Of a DNA stretch of 64,000 nt, positions 34,872 to 45,318 are shown in pieces; position 1 is the first letter of the stretch; each line of letters begins with the position of its first letter. A model generated the notes under the pieces. The model was given only the letters and a program-made list of their open reading frames with translations, was not told the DNA's origin and searched no databases. The DNA comes from Pseudomonas sp. ANT_H4 (GTDB lineage: Bacteria; Pseudomonadota; Gammaproteobacteria; Pseudomonadales; Pseudomonadaceae): assembly GCF_008369295.1 (NCBI RefSeq), contig NZ_VOBG01000001.1, forward strand, positions 434,001-498,000, given 5' to 3'. The position numbers and the translations under genes are program-made.

Positions 34872-37745
34872 CTATCGAAAATCTGCATTTTTCCGTAACA
34901 AATCCGCCAACCCTTCGGCCTCCATCGGCCGGCTGATCAAATAGCCTTGCACCTCATCGCAATGCTCGGCCCTGAGAAAATCCAGCTGCTGCTGATCTTC
35001 CACGCCCTCGGCCACCACCTTGAGGGACAAGCCATGGGCCATGGCGATGATCGCCCGGGTAATCGCCGCGTCTTCGCGGCCCTGGCCCAGGCCCCGGATA
35101 AACGTCTGGTCGATCTTCACGTAGTCCACGGGGATGCGCTTGAGGTAACTGAGGGACGAGTAGCCGGTGCCAAAATCGTCGATAGCCAGCTTGACCCCCA
35201 GGTCGCGCAGTTGCTGGAAGGTGGAGATGATGTGCTCAACGCTGTCGAGCAACTGGCTTTCGGTCAGCTCCAGTTCCAGGCACTGCGGCGCCAGCCCGGT
35301 TTCTTCCAACACCTGGCGCACCAGGCTGACCAGCTTGCCCTGGCGTAATTGATGTACCGACAGGTTGACCGACACGCGGATCGGCGCCAGCCCCTGGCGC
35401 TGCCACTCGCACGCCTGCCAGCAGGCCTGGCGCAGGACGAATTCACCCAAAGGCACAATCAATCCGGTCTCTTCCGCCAAGCCAATGAAATCGCCGGGCG
35501 GCACGCTGCCCCACTGCGGATGATCCCAGCGCACCAGCGCTTCGGCGGCGTTCATCTTGCCCGTCACCAGGCACAGTTTGGGCTGGTAGAACACCTTCAG
35601 CTGGCGCTCATCAATGGCCTTGCGTAACTGGTTCTCCAACTGCAAGCGCTCCAGGGTGCTGGCTTGCAGGCTGTCGGTATAGAACTGGAAATTATTGCCG
35701 CCCAGATGTTTGGCATGTTGCATCGCCATGTTCGACTGGCTGACCAGCGCGGAAACCTCCCGTGCATTATCCGGCAACAGGCTGACGCCCATGGAAGCAC
35801 TGACCACCAGCTCATGCCCTTCCACCGTCACCGGTACCCGCAGCTTGGCCAGCAGGCGCGTCGCCACCCGCGCCAGGCTCGACAAGCTGCCGTAGGCGTC
35901 AAACAACACCGCGAACTCATCGCCGGAAAGCCTGGCAATAGTGTCGGCTTCTGGCAAGGCGTTGATCAGCCGACGGGCCATTTTTTGCAACAGCTGGTCG
36001 GCGACTTCGTGGCCAAGGCTGTCATTGAGGAGCTTGAACCGATCCAGGTTGATGTGCAGCAAAGCCAGGCTGCGACCGCCCTGGCGCACTCGCTGATGGG
36101 CTTCGCGTAGCCGCTCGCGAAACAACGAACGATTCGCCAGCCCCGTCAGCTCATCATAGTGAGTGAGGTAGCGCATGCGCTCTTCGGATTCGCGTCGCGC
36201 CGACAGATCGGCGAAGAAGCCTACGATATGACTGACGTTTCCACGAACATCGCGTACGACGTTCAGCTGTAGCCACTGCGGGTAAAGCTCGCCATTTTTC
36301 CGTGCCTCTACCAGTTCACCCTGCCAGGTGCCTTGGCTTTGCAAGGCTTGGCGGATCGCCGGAAAGTGGCGCCGGGCATCGCGGCTGCTAGGCAACTCGA
36401 CGACATTGCGTCCGAGCATGTCGTCGATTTCAAAACCGGTCACGCGGCTGAACGCCTGGTTGACGGCGATCAACGCGTAATTGGGGTCAAGAATCACAAT
36501 GCCTTCACTGGCCGCCTCGAATACCGTCGATGCGAGCCGTAGCTGTTCTTCCAGAACCTTGCCAGCACTGATGTCGCGCCGGGTGCCGAGCATACGAGTG
36601 ACGCGCCCGTTGGCCGAGCGCTCCACGGCGCGGCCGCGGTCCTGGATCCAGACCCAATGGCCGTCGCCATGGCGCACCCGGTACTCCACCAGATAGTCCT
36701 CGCTGCGACCTTTCAAATGCTCAACCAGGGCGCGCTTGAGCAGCGGTAAATCGTCTGGGTGCAAGCGCGGCTTGAGGTGACTAAGCATCGCCGTGACATA
36801 TTCCGGCTCCAGGCCGAACAGCTCCTTGAGCTGGGTGTGGTGGACTTCGTCGCTCTGCAGGTTCCAGTCCCACAGGCCCAACTCGCTGGCCTGCAACGCC
36901 AACGCTAGGCGCGCCTCGCTTTTGCTCAAGGCCAAACTGGCGGCGTCCAGTTCCTGGCTGCGCTGCTCGACGCGGTTCTGCAAACCGATCTGGGCCTTAC
37001 GCAGCTCTTGCTCGACCTGACGCCGCTGCTCGACTTCGCGAACCAGATCCTGATTCAACTGTTCGCTGCGCTGCTGGGCCTGCTGCAAGTGCTCGATCAA
37101 CGCCTGATTCTGGAAGCGGCGACGCAGTCCACGCTGGATCAAACGGTTGACCTGCCACGCCACCACGCTCAGGGACGCCAGCAGAATCAGGCCCAGGAAC
37201 CCCCAACCTTGCAGCTGCGGATCGCCGCTCCAGAACAGATAGACGATGGCCGGCACCAGGCAGGGCAAGGCAAACGACAGGAATGCCGACAGGCTCACCG
37301 CATAGGCGACGCTGGCCGACAGTGTTGCCGCGCCGATCAGGCCGAATACCCAGGCCTGTTGCGCAAAGCTGTCCACCGGCACCAGGGTGATGGCGGCGCT
37401 GGCCAGAGTCAGGCCGCTGACGGCCGAGCCCAACATGAACATGCGGCGCCAGATCGGCTGCGCCTGTCGATTGGGCATGGCGCAATCGAACGCGGCCACC
37501 TGGATCACCCGCAAGGCTACCAGCGCCAGCAGCCATACCAGCCAAATGCTGACCAACACGTAGCGCTGCGGGCTCCAGAGCAACCAGGCGCAGACCAGAC
37601 CGTTAAGTAACATCAATAAGGTGGGCAGCAGCGAGCCTTGGTACAACAGGCGCGTGCGCTCGACCGCCATCTCCATGGCGTAGTGCTTGCGGATAACCTG
37701 CGCAGGCGCCACGGAGGTGCTTGGCGGGTTAGTGCTGAGGGTCAT
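34872..37745 (-). CDS. Membrane GGDEF/EAL protein with PAS sensors
   Basis: A 957-aa protein for cyclic-di-GMP turnover. The N-terminus has about six membrane helices (about residues 35-210), then a coiled coil (about 215-275). Two PAS domains follow (about 280-520), then GGDEF (about 535-690) and EAL (about 705-950). The GGDEF site reads SGDEF, a substitution still found in active cyclases. The EAL site (AEALVRW, DDFGTGYSSL, KIDQTFI) looks intact, so phosphodiesterase activity is likely. The start MTLSTNPP at 37745 is chosen; the frame runs open to 38009 but the extra 88 codons look non-coding. It is divergent from uvrD. Confidence 0.92.
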   Translation of the reverse strand: MTLSTNPPSTSVAPAQVIRKHYAMEMAVERTRLLYQGSLLPTLLMLLNGLVCAWLLWSPQRYVLVSIWLVWLLALVALRVIQVAAFDCAMPNRQAQPIWRRMFMLGSAVSGLTLASAAITLVPVDSFAQQAWVFGLIGAATLSASVAYAVSLSAFLSFALPCLVPAIVYLFWSGDPQLQGWGFLGLILLASLSVVAWQVNRLIQRGLRRRFQNQALIEHLQQAQQRSEQLNQDLVREVEQRRQVEQELRKAQIGLQNRVEQRSQELDAASLALSKSEARLALALQASELGLWDWNLQSDEVHHTQLKELFGLEPEYVTAMLSHLKPRLHPDDLPLLKRALVEHLKGRSEDYLVEYRVRHGDGHWVWIQDRGRAVERSANGRVTRMLGTRRDISAGKVLEEQLRLASTVFEAASEGIVILDPNYALIAVNQAFSRVTGFEIDDMLGRNVVELPSSRDARRHFPAIRQALQSQGTWQGELVEARKNGELYPQWLQLNVVRDVRGNVSHIVGFFADLSARRESEERMRYLTHYDELTGLANRSLFRERLREAHQRVRQGGRSLALLHINLDRFKLLNDSLGHEVADQLLQKMARRLINALPEADTIARLSGDEFAVLFDAYGSLSSLARVATRLLAKLRVPVTVEGHELVVSASMGVSLLPDNAREVSALVSQSNMAMQHAKHLGGNNFQFYTDSLQASTLERLQLENQLRKAIDERQLKVFYQPKLCLVTGKMNAAEALVRWDHPQWGSVPPGDFIGLAEETGLIVPLGEFVLRQACWQACEWQRQGLAPIRVSVNLSVHQLRQGKLVSLVRQVLEETGLAPQCLELELTESQLLDSVEHIISTFQQLRDLGVKLAIDDFGTGYSSLSYLKRIPVDYVKIDQTFIRGLGQGREDAAITRAIIAMAHGLSLKVVAEGVEDQQQLDFLRAEHCDEVQGYLISRPMEAEGLADLLRKNADFR

Positions 37746-38023
37746 AGGCAGCGTTCTTATAATGGTGAGCCCGAAACGTCGACGGAGCATACACAAGCAA
37801 GCGGGCAGACCAAACTGCCCCACGTCATAAAAACAGTGTAATAAATGGCCGCAAACCTTGAGGCCAGAGGGCTTGAGTGAGGCGGGGTGCGGGCTACAGA
37901 GGTTGACCGACCGGTCATCACCGCAACTGGATTGTTTGCCCCGTGCCCATCGCTGGCGGTTTTTCCTTCGACCACCGGGCATTGGGATTTGCCCACCTTC
38001 CCCCGGCACCCTAGAATGCGCCG

Positions 38024-40207
38024 ATGCGCGATGATCTCTCCCTTTTGCTGAACTCTCTCAACGATGCCCAACGCCAGGCTGTAGCGGCCCCCGTTGGCCG
38101 TCAGTTGGTCCTGGCCGGTGCTGGCTCCGGTAAAACCCGAGTGCTGGTGCACCGTATCGCCTGGTTGATCCAGGTCGAAAACGCCTCGTCTCATTCGATC
38201 CTGTCGGTGACCTTCACCAACAAGGCCGCTGCCGAGATGCGCCATCGCATCGAGCAGTTGATGGGCATCAGCCCGGCCGGCATGTGGGTCGGTACCTTCC
38301 ACGGCCTGGCGCACCGCCTGTTGCGGGCCCACTGGCAGGAAGCCGGCCTGAGCCAGACCTTCCAGATTCTCGACAGCGACGACCAGCAACGCCTGGTCAA
38401 GCGGGTAATCCGCGAGCTGGGCCTGGACGAACAGCGCTGGCCGGTCCGTCAGGCCCAGTGGTTTATCAACGGCCAGAAAGACGAAGGCCTGCGCCCGCAA
38501 CATATCCAGGCCAGCGGCGATCTGTTCCTGGCGACCATGCGCAGCATCTATGAAGCCTACGAGGTTGCCTGCCAGCGCGCCGGCGTCATCGACTTCTCCG
38601 AACTGCTGCTGCGCGCCCTCGACCTGTGGCGCGACCACCCCGGTTTGCTGGCGCACTATCAGAAGCGCTTCCGCCATGTGCTGGTGGACGAGTTCCAGGA
38701 CACCAACGCCGTGCAGTACGCCTGGTTGCGCTTGCTGGCCAAGGGCGGCGACAGCTTGATGGTGGTGGGCGACGATGATCAGTCGATCTACGGCTGGCGC
38801 GGCGCGAAGATCGAGAACATCTACCAGTACTCCGATGACTTTCCAGACGCAGAAACCATTCGCCTGGAGCAGAACTATCGCTCCACTGCTGGGATTCTCA
38901 AGGCCGCCAACGCCTTGATCGCCAACAACACCGGACGCCTGGGCAAAGAGTTGTGGACCGACGGCGATGAAGGCGAAGCAATCAACCTGTATGCCGCCTT
39001 CAACGAACACGACGAAGCGCGCTACGTGGTGGAAACCATTGAAAGCGCCCTGAAAACCGGGCTGGCCCGCAGCGACATCGCCATTCTGTATCGCTCCAAC
39101 GCCCAATCGCGGGTGCTGGAAGAAGCCTTGCTGCGCGAACGCATCCCGTACCGCATCTATGGCGGGCAGCGTTTCTTCGAGCGCGCCGAAATCAAGAACG
39201 CCATGGCCTACCTGCGCTTGCTGGAAGGCCGTGGCAACGATGCGGCGTTGGAGCGGGTGATCAATCTCCCAGCCCGGGGCATCGGCGAAAAGACCATCGA
39301 AGCCATTCGTGATCACGCCCGCCACAGCGATGTGTCGATGTGGGAAGCCATGCGCTTGCTGATCGCCAATAAAGGCCTGACCGGCCGCGCCGCCGGTGCG
39401 TTGGCCGTGTTTGTCGAGCTGATCGAGAGCCTGGCCGCCAAGTGCATGGAAATGCCCCTGCACCTGATGACCCAGACAGTGATCGAGCAATCCGGCCTGA
39501 TCGCCTACCACGAAGCGGAAAAAGGCGAGAAAGGCCAGGCTCGGGTAGAAAACCTTGAGGAGCTGGTCAGTGCCGCCCGTGCCTTCGAAAACAGCGAAGA
39601 AGATGCCGAGCTGTCGCCGCTGGCGGCCTTCCTCGGGCATGCGTCGCTGGAAGCTGGCGATACCCAGGCCGATGAGCATGAAGACAGTGTTCAACTGATG
39701 ACACTGCACAGCGCCAAGGGCCTGGAGTTTCCCTACGTGTTCCTGGTGGGCATGGAAGAAGGGCTGTTCCCTCACAAGATGAGCCTGGAGGAACCGGGAC
39801 GCCTGGAAGAGGAGCGCCGCCTGGCTTACGTCGGCATCACCCGAGCCATGCAGAACCTGGTGATGACCTACGCAGAAACCCGACGCCTGTACGGCAGCGA
39901 GACCTACAACAAAGTGTCACGCTTCGTACGCGAAGTGCCGAAGGGGCTGATTCAGGAAGTGCGGCTGTCCAACAGCGTCAGCCGGCCGTTCGGTGGCGGC
40001 CAACAGCAGAATTCCAGCAGCATGTTCGCTGGTGCGGAAATCCCGGAGACACCATTCAGCCTCGGCCAGCAGGTCAAGCACGCGATCTTCGGCGAAGGTG
40101 TAATCCTCAACTTCGAAGGCGCCGGGGCCCAGGCTCGGGTGCAGGTGAACTTTGCCGAAGGCAGTAAATGGTTGATGCTGGGTTACGCCAAGCTGGAAGC
40201 CGTGTAG
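38024..40207 (+). CDS. uvrD: DNA helicase II UvrD
   Basis: A 727-aa superfamily 1A 3'-to-5' helicase for nucleotide-excision and mismatch repair. Motifs in order are AGAGSGKT (Walker A, residues 31-38), SVTFTNKAAAEM, VDEFQDTN (Walker B), GDDDQSIYGWRGA (motif III), LHSAKGLEF (motif V) and YVGITRA (motif VI). The C-terminal extension with a Tudor-like end (FGEGVILNFEG...VQVNF) is typical of UvrD/PcrA. No convincing LexA box was found upstream. Confidence 0.97.
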   Translation: MRDDLSLLLNSLNDAQRQAVAAPVGRQLVLAGAGSGKTRVLVHRIAWLIQVENASSHSILSVTFTNKAAAEMRHRIEQLMGISPAGMWVGTFHGLAHRLLRAHWQEAGLSQTFQILDSDDQQRLVKRVIRELGLDEQRWPVRQAQWFINGQKDEGLRPQHIQASGDLFLATMRSIYEAYEVACQRAGVIDFSELLLRALDLWRDHPGLLAHYQKRFRHVLVDEFQDTNAVQYAWLRLLAKGGDSLMVVGDDDQSIYGWRGAKIENIYQYSDDFPDAETIRLEQNYRSTAGILKAANALIANNTGRLGKELWTDGDEGEAINLYAAFNEHDEARYVVETIESALKTGLARSDIAILYRSNAQSRVLEEALLRERIPYRIYGGQRFFERAEIKNAMAYLRLLEGRGNDAALERVINLPARGIGEKTIEAIRDHARHSDVSMWEAMRLLIANKGLTGRAAGALAVFVELIESLAAKCMEMPLHLMTQTVIEQSGLIAYHEAEKGEKGQARVENLEELVSAARAFENSEEDAELSPLAAFLGHASLEAGDTQADEHEDSVQLMTLHSAKGLEFPYVFLVGMEEGLFPHKMSLEEPGRLEEERRLAYVGITRAMQNLVMTYAETRRLYGSETYNKVSRFVREVPKGLIQEVRLSNSVSRPFGGGQQQNSSSMFAGAEIPETPFSLGQQVKHAIFGEGVILNFEGAGAQARVQVNFAEGSKWLMLGYAKLEAV

Positions 40208-40417
40208 GCATCCCCCTCGCCCCTACAAACGGCTCCAAACATGAAGGTGTATGGCCCGCCCCTTGTTTTTATGGGAGATGGGCCAATATCTGTAATACGT
40301 CCTACAGATCATTCTGTATCGGTCTTACGCAAAAGCCCGAAACATTATGCCGCTAGCCACTGACATTACACCTGTGCAACATGGCGCGCGTGCAGTCCAC
40401 AAATGGGAACTCCCTTT

Positions 40418-41293
40418 ATGAAACGTTTTCTTAGCATCGCCATGGCATTGTGCATCGGCCTGACGATGAGCCTCGACGCCAACGCCAAGCGCTTTGGTGG
40501 CGGCAAAAGCTCCGGCGCCGCGCCGAGCCACCAGACCAGCCAAATGGCGCCATCGGCCGGTGCCGGCGGTGCCGCTGCAACCGCAGGCGCGGCCGGTGCC
40601 GCTGGCGCTGGCGCTGCTGCCAAGGCCGGCGGTGCTTCGCGCTGGTTGGGCCCTCTGGCCGGTATCGCTGCCGGCGGCCTGCTCGCTTCCATGTTCATGG
40701 GCGGCGGCTTCCAGGGCATGCAGATCTTCGACATCCTGATCATGGCCATCATCGCCTTTGTGATCTTCCGCTTTATCGCCGCTCGTCGTCGCAAGCAGCA
40801 GGAGCACATGGCTCCAGCCGGCGCGCCAATGCAGCGTGAAGCGTTCGAGCAGAAACCAGCCATGGGCTCGATCTTCGGCGGCTCGGCAGCACCTGCCGCC
40901 GCTCGTCCGGTGATCAATGCGCCAGCCTGGTTCAACGAAGAGCGTTTCGTTGAGGCGGCCCGCAACCACTTCCAGTCCCTGCAGCAACACTGGGACGCCA
41001 ACGAAATGGACAAGATCGCTGAGTTCGTGACCCCACAACTGCTGGAGTTCCTCAAGCGCGAACGTGCCGACCTGGGCGACGCCTTCCAGTCGACCTACAT
41101 CGACGACCTGCGCGTACAACTTGAAGGTGTAGATGATCGCGCCGACAAGACCATCGCCACCCTGACATTCAGTGGTGTGTCGAAGACCTCACGTTTCGAC
41201 CAGGGCGAAGTGTTCAGCGAAAGCTGGAACATGGAACGTCCGCAAGGCGAAAACCAGCCTTGGCTGGTGGCCGGTATCCGTCAGAACAGCTGA
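40418..41293 (+). CDS. Tim44-like domain protein
   Basis: A 291-aa protein with a signal peptide (MKRFLSIAMALCIGLTMSLDANA). A glycine/alanine-rich low-complexity stretch and two membrane-associated segments (about residues 75-130) follow. The C-terminal Tim44-like/MBA1 fold (about 165-290) begins at INAPAWFNEERFVEAARNHF. The family is widespread in proteobacteria and thought to act at the membrane, but its role is unsettled. Start MKRFL at 40418 is preferred over 40403 because it begins the signal peptide. A bidirectional terminator follows. Confidence 0.85.
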   Translation: MKRFLSIAMALCIGLTMSLDANAKRFGGGKSSGAAPSHQTSQMAPSAGAGGAAATAGAAGAAGAGAAAKAGGASRWLGPLAGIAAGGLLASMFMGGGFQGMQIFDILIMAIIAFVIFRFIAARRRKQQEHMAPAGAPMQREAFEQKPAMGSIFGGSAAPAAARPVINAPAWFNEERFVEAARNHFQSLQQHWDANEMDKIAEFVTPQLLEFLKRERADLGDAFQSTYIDDLRVQLEGVDDRADKTIATLTFSGVSKTSRFDQGEVFSESWNMERPQGENQPWLVAGIRQNS

Positions 41294-41322
41294 TCCCCAC
41301 ACGCGTTGAGCAGGCAGTAACA

Positions 41323-41348
41323 AAAACCCCGGACTTGTCCGGGGTTTT
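41323..41348. terminator. Bidirectional intrinsic terminator
   Basis: AAAACCCCGGA-CTTG-TCCGGGGTTTT is a strong 7-bp GC stem with flanking A and T runs, working on both strands. It ends the Tim44-like gene. Confidence 0.9.
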
Positions 41349-41429
41349 CCATTTCACGGTTGCACTTATAGCGAGCTACTGTATAAAGCGCCCCTATAAA
41401 CCGCGCCAACTAGCACGAGGATCCCGGCC

Positions 41430-41837
41430 GTGGAAGAAGTCATCGAACAATTGCGTGAAGCTAACGAACCTGTCCCGGTTCCTCTGGAACTGCCTGACGA
41501 CGACGACCTGGTGGAGATTGAAGAACAGTTGTTCATCAATATCCCCTTTGTCTTCAAAGAATTTTTGCTGACTGTCAGCGACGTGGTTTATGGCAGCCTG
41601 GAGCCTGTGACCGTTACCGACCCACAGTCCCACACCTATCTGCCGGACGTTTGTGCGACCGCTTGGGATATGGGCGTTTCTCGCGAACTGATCCCAATCT
41701 GCCAAGACGGCGACGACTATTACTGCGTCGAAGAAGACGGCACCGTCGTACTGTGGTCCGGCGAAGAAGAGATCGTCACCGAAGAAACCTGGGAATCGGT
41801 CTGGCACTGGGCGCGGGACGTCTGGCTGGAAAGCTGA
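41430..41837 (+). CDS. SMI1/KNR4-family protein
   Basis: A 135-aa acidic cytoplasmic protein starting at GTG, with a GAGGA ribosome site 8 nt upstream. The SMI1/KNR4 fold is suggested by EEQLFINIPFVFKEFLLTVSDVVYG, DMGVSRELIPICQDGDDYYCVEEDGTVVLW and a C-terminal acidic helix. Members of this superfamily serve as immunity proteins in contact-dependent toxin systems but also as house-keeping proteins. No toxin gene is beside it, so a non-immunity role is plausible. Confidence 0.85.
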   Translation: MEEVIEQLREANEPVPVPLELPDDDDLVEIEEQLFINIPFVFKEFLLTVSDVVYGSLEPVTVTDPQSHTYLPDVCATAWDMGVSRELIPICQDGDDYYCVEEDGTVVLWSGEEEIVTEETWESVWHWARDVWLES

Positions 41838-41846
41838 GCCCTGCTC

Positions 41847-43604
41847 CTACAACGTGTCCTTGTGGTTATCCAGGGTTTCCAACAAGGCAACCTGCATCCG
41901 CGTATGCACGCGGATGAACCAGCGCCAGAGCACGGCGGCCACCGCAGCCGTCACCACGGCGATCAGCACCAGCAACTTGTTGGTCGGCAAGATACTGGCC
42001 GACAAGGCTGCCAATAGCAGGAAGATCACCAGCAGCGAGAGTACCGGGATCACTTCAGCGATCACCCGGCGCACTCGCTGGGTGTGCCGCCCGGCCATTT
42101 CCGGCTTGACGCTCATCTCCGCCAGCAGCATCGACAACGCCTTGAGCTTGCGGTATGCCGCAATCAGGAACGGCAGCGACAACAGCAATGCCCCGCCCCA
42201 GATCAACGCTTTTTGCCAGCTTGGATCGCTGATCCAGCCTTGCAACAGATCGCCAATGCGCACCGCGAAATAGCTTCCAGCAAAGAAAATCGCGATCACC
42301 AAGGCTAAATTGACCCCCACCTGCAGAATGATTTTGCGGATCATCGACGCCAGCATCGCGCCCTCGCCTTGGGGCTGAATGCTGCGTAGCCATTCGCCAT
42401 ACATGCCGAACACTCGGCTCATACGCAGGGGCATCACGGCGGCAATCTTCAATGACAGCGGGTCGGCGGCACGAATCAGGTAGGGCGTCATCAGTGTGGT
42501 GAGCACCGAAACGGCGACCGCCACCGGATAGAGGAAGTCGCTGGTGACCTGTAAGGTCATCCCCAAGGCGGCGATGATGAACGAGAATTCGCCAATCTGT
42601 GACAGCCCCATCCCCACACGCAACGACGTTCGGCCATCGTTACCGGCGATAAAGGCCCCAAGGCCGCAGGACAGCATCTTGCCCAGCACTACCGCAACGG
42701 TAATCACCGCAATCGGCCAGGCGTATTGCACCAGGATCAGCGGGTCGATCATCAAGCCGATGGCGACAAAGAAGATGGCGCTGAACATGTCGCGAACCGG
42801 CTCGATCAGGCGCTCAATCTTCACCAACTGCCGGGACTCGGCCATGATCGCACCGATCAGGAACGCCCCCAGCACCATGCTGTATTCCAGCTTGACCACT
42901 AACAGGCAGAAACCAAAACACAGGCCCAGTACGGTAATCAGCAGCATCTCGTTGCTTTCAAACTTTGCCACATACGCCAACAACCGTGGCACCAGCAAAA
43001 TGCCGATGACCAAGGCGACGATCATAAACAGCGAGAGTTTGCCGACCGTAGAAAACACTTCGCCGGAGCTGACCGTACCGCTGACGGCGATGCTCGACAG
43101 CAAGGCGATGATACCGATACCGAGAATGTCTTCGACGATCAGCACACCAAAAATCAACTGGGCAAACCGTTGATTTTTCATCTTCAGGTCGTTGAGGGCC
43201 TTGACGATGATGGTGGTCGAGGAAATGGCCAGGATTGCGCCGAGGAACAGCGAATCCATGGTATTCCAATCGAACCAGCGGCCAATTTCGTAGCCGATCC
43301 AGATCATCAGGATGATCTCCAGAAAGGCCGCGATAAACGCCGTAGCACCCACTTTGAACAACTTGCGCAGGCTGAACTCCAGGCCCAGGCAGAACATCAG
43401 GAAGATCACCCCCAGCTCGGCCAGGGTCTTGATGGTGTCTTCGTCGTGGATCAGGCCGAATGGCGGGGTGTGCGGGCCGATGATAAAACCGGCAACGATA
43501 TAACCCAGGACTACCGGCTGCTTGAGGCGATGAAATAGGACCGTCACCACGCCCGCCACCAGCATGATCACGGCCAAGTCCTGGATAAAGCTGATGGCGT
43601 GCAT
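41847..43604 (-). CDS. CPA2-type cation:proton antiporter (KefB/YbaL-like, no RCK domain)
   Basis: A 585-aa inner-membrane protein with about 12 membrane helices from the Na_H_exchanger family (GYIVAGFIIGPHTPPFG, FCLGLEFSLRKLF, GMGLSQIGEFSFIIAALG) covering about residues 1-390. Two or more further helices follow, with a basic cytoplasmic region. Unlike KefB/KefC there is no nucleotide-binding TrkA-N domain. The extended C-terminal membrane part resembles YbaL-type variants. An AAGGAG ribosome site is present. The transported ion (K+ or Na+) cannot be read. Confidence 0.88.
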   Translation of the reverse strand: MHAISFIQDLAVIMLVAGVVTVLFHRLKQPVVLGYIVAGFIIGPHTPPFGLIHDEDTIKTLAELGVIFLMFCLGLEFSLRKLFKVGATAFIAAFLEIILMIWIGYEIGRWFDWNTMDSLFLGAILAISSTTIIVKALNDLKMKNQRFAQLIFGVLIVEDILGIGIIALLSSIAVSGTVSSGEVFSTVGKLSLFMIVALVIGILLVPRLLAYVAKFESNEMLLITVLGLCFGFCLLVVKLEYSMVLGAFLIGAIMAESRQLVKIERLIEPVRDMFSAIFFVAIGLMIDPLILVQYAWPIAVITVAVVLGKMLSCGLGAFIAGNDGRTSLRVGMGLSQIGEFSFIIAALGMTLQVTSDFLYPVAVAVSVLTTLMTPYLIRAADPLSLKIAAVMPLRMSRVFGMYGEWLRSIQPQGEGAMLASMIRKIILQVGVNLALVIAIFFAGSYFAVRIGDLLQGWISDPSWQKALIWGGALLLSLPFLIAAYRKLKALSMLLAEMSVKPEMAGRHTQRVRRVIAEVIPVLSLLVIFLLLAALSASILPTNKLLVLIAVVTAAVAAVLWRWFIRVHTRMQVALLETLDNHKDTL

Positions 43605-43897
43605 GGCGAGGGGCTCCTTGAGGGTACTGGCGCTTTCCCGGCTCCCACGCTGCTACTCAAACGGGTCGCAATGAGCGGAAGGAAAAGTCGGCCTTGAACG
43701 TAAGAAATGCCCGTGAAGTGGGCTTTTCAAGGGTAACACCGCGACTTCCGGCGAAAAGCCGGTGCAATATATGGAAACAGATAGAGCCAGGCGTGACGAC
43801 AAGCCGCGTCCCGGCGTCCCGTTAGAGATGGCTCTGCAAAGATTCAAGCACCCGCAGAGGTGCCTCCCCAACCAATGCCTACAACCGTGAGTGTGCT

Positions 43898-44383
43898 ATG
43901 GAACCCGGAAACGCCCAGCTGTCGATGACGGTATTGATGACCCCTGACATGGCCAACTTCTCAGGCAATGTCCACGGCGGCACCCTGCTCAAGTACCTCG
44001 ACGAAGTGGCTTACGCTTGCGCCAGCCGTTACGCCGGACGCTACGTTGTAACCTTGTCGGTGGACCAGGTGATTTTTCGCGAGCCGATCCATGTCGGCGA
44101 GTTGGTGACCTTCCTGGCCTCGGTCAACTACACCGGCAATACATCGATGGAAGTCGGGATCAAGGTGGTGACCGAGAACATCCGCGAGCGCTCGGTGCGT
44201 CACACCAACAGCTGCTTCTTCACCATGGTCGCGGTCGACGACCAGTACAAGCCGGCGGCCGTACCGCCGTTTCAGCCGCAGAACAGTGAAGACAAGCGCC
44301 GCTTTATGCAGGCCAAGCAGCGTCGGCAGATTCGCCAAGAGCTGGAGAAGCGGTATCAGGAAGTCAAGGCCGACGGGCCGTAG
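43898..44383 (+). CDS. Acyl-CoA thioesterase (hotdog fold)
   Basis: A 161-aa hotdog-domain thioesterase. The conserved helix motif NFSGNVHGGTLLKYLDEVAYACASRY (about residues 25-50) and RYVVTLSVDQVIFREPIHVGELV match the cytosolic acyl-CoA hydrolase group. The C-terminus is a basic helical tail (ENSEDKRRFMQAKQRR-like). It differs from the YciA-like gene at 7761. It is convergent with pdxY. Confidence 0.9.
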   Translation: MEPGNAQLSMTVLMTPDMANFSGNVHGGTLLKYLDEVAYACASRYAGRYVVTLSVDQVIFREPIHVGELVTFLASVNYTGNTSMEVGIKVVTENIRERSVRHTNSCFFTMVAVDDQYKPAAVPPFQPQNSEDKRRFMQAKQRRQIRQELEKRYQEVKADGP

Positions 44384-44387
44384 GATG

Positions 44388-44421
44388 TAAGAGCTGGCTT
44401 GCTCGCGAAAACACTTGCGAC
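44388..44421. repeat. REP-like fragment between convergent genes
   Basis: The segment with AGCTGGCTTGCTCGCGAA resembles half of a common P. fluorescens extragenic palindrome. It lies between the thioesterase and pdxY stop codons. Confidence 0.4.
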
Positions 44422-44445
44422 CACTTGACCGCTAACCAAGAGTAT

Positions 44446-45318
44446 CTACAGCCCTATCGGCGTAGCCTCAAAGCGCACTCGTGGATGTGCAATTCGATCC
44501 TGGGCCCGCACCAGTTCCAGCTCGTAACTGGCGCAGGCCTGAGTCTCCAACAGCACCTCATGCACCGCAGCAGCGGTAAACTCGAAGGCTGCCAACAGGC
44601 TATCTCCTAATAACACCCGCGCCAGGAACAGGCCTGACGTCAGGTCGCCCACGCCCACCGGTTGCCGAGGAAACGCCAACAGTGGCCGGCGCAGGTGCCA
44701 ACTGCCTTCGGCAGTCACCAGCAGCATCTCGAAGCCGTCCGGCAGTTTGCCGGGGTAGTCCAGGTGCTTGACCAGCACCGCTTTCGGCCCACGAGCCAAC
44801 AGCGCCCGCGCCATGCCCAGGCAATCGAACAGCGACTGCGGCTTGCGGCCAGCAAAACTGTCCAGTTCCAACTGGTTGGGGCACAGGAAGTCAGCCATGG
44901 CGGCGGCCTCGTCCAGCAGGAAATCGCTGACTTCCTGCGGCACGATGCAGCCTTTTTCCGGGTGACCCATCACCGGGTCGCACAGGTACAAAGCCTTGGG
45001 GTTGATCGCCTTGATCCGTGCCACGCCGGTGAGGATCGCCCGGCCCTGGGCCGCGCTGCCCAGGTAACCCGAGAGCACCGCATCGCAGTTACCCAGTTCG
45101 CCAATGGCCGCGATCCCTTCGACCAATGCAGGAATCTGCTGCGGCGCCAACACTTCGCCCGCCCACTGGCCATACTGCGTGTGGTTGGAGAATTGCACCG
45201 TGTTGAGCGGCCACACATTCACCCCGACCCGCTGCATGGGGAACACAGCAGCGCTGTTGCCGGCATGGCCAAAGACCACATGGGACTGGATCGCAAGCAG
45301 ATGAGGCGTACGTTTCAT
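44446..45318 (-). CDS. pdxY: Pyridoxal kinase PdxY
   Basis: Phosphorylates pyridoxal to PLP in vitamin B6 salvage. The 290-aa protein begins [32 protein letters not shown], the PdxY pattern. It shows [26 protein letters not shown] and the ribokinase-family catalytic [17 protein letters not shown]. The ATG at 45318 is preferred over 45333 because the family begins M-x-R-T-P-H. It is a single gene, divergent from the DUF3301 gene. Confidence 0.94.
   Translation of the reverse strand: MKRTPHLLAIQSHVVFGHAGNSAAVFPMQRVGVNVWPLNTVQFSNHTQYGQWAGEVLAPQQIPALVEGIAAIGELGNCDAVLSGYLGSAAQGRAILTGVARIKAINPKALYLCDPVMGHPEKGCIVPQEVSDFLLDEAAAMADFLCPNQLELDSFAGRKPQSLFDCLGMARALLARGPKAVLVKHLDYPGKLPDGFEMLLVTAEGSWHLRRPLLAFPRQPVGVGDLTSGLFLARVLLGDSLLAAFEFTAAAVHEVLLETQACASYELELVRAQDRIAHPRVRFEATPIGL

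Noticed and set aside
37800..37840. CTG...CAG pattern upstream of uvrD considered as a LexA operator
   Set aside because: The spacing between CTG and CAG is too long and the A/T core is absent.
40303..40318. TACAG-ATCATT-CTGTA inverted repeat after uvrD, considered as a LexA box
   Set aside because: The half-sites are inside out relative to LexA (CTGT...ACAG needed), and it lies downstream of uvrD.
41430..41837. SMI1/KNR4 gene as an immunity gene of a polymorphic toxin system
   Set aside because: No toxin, Rhs, CdiA or secretion gene is adjacent, so the system cannot be supported.
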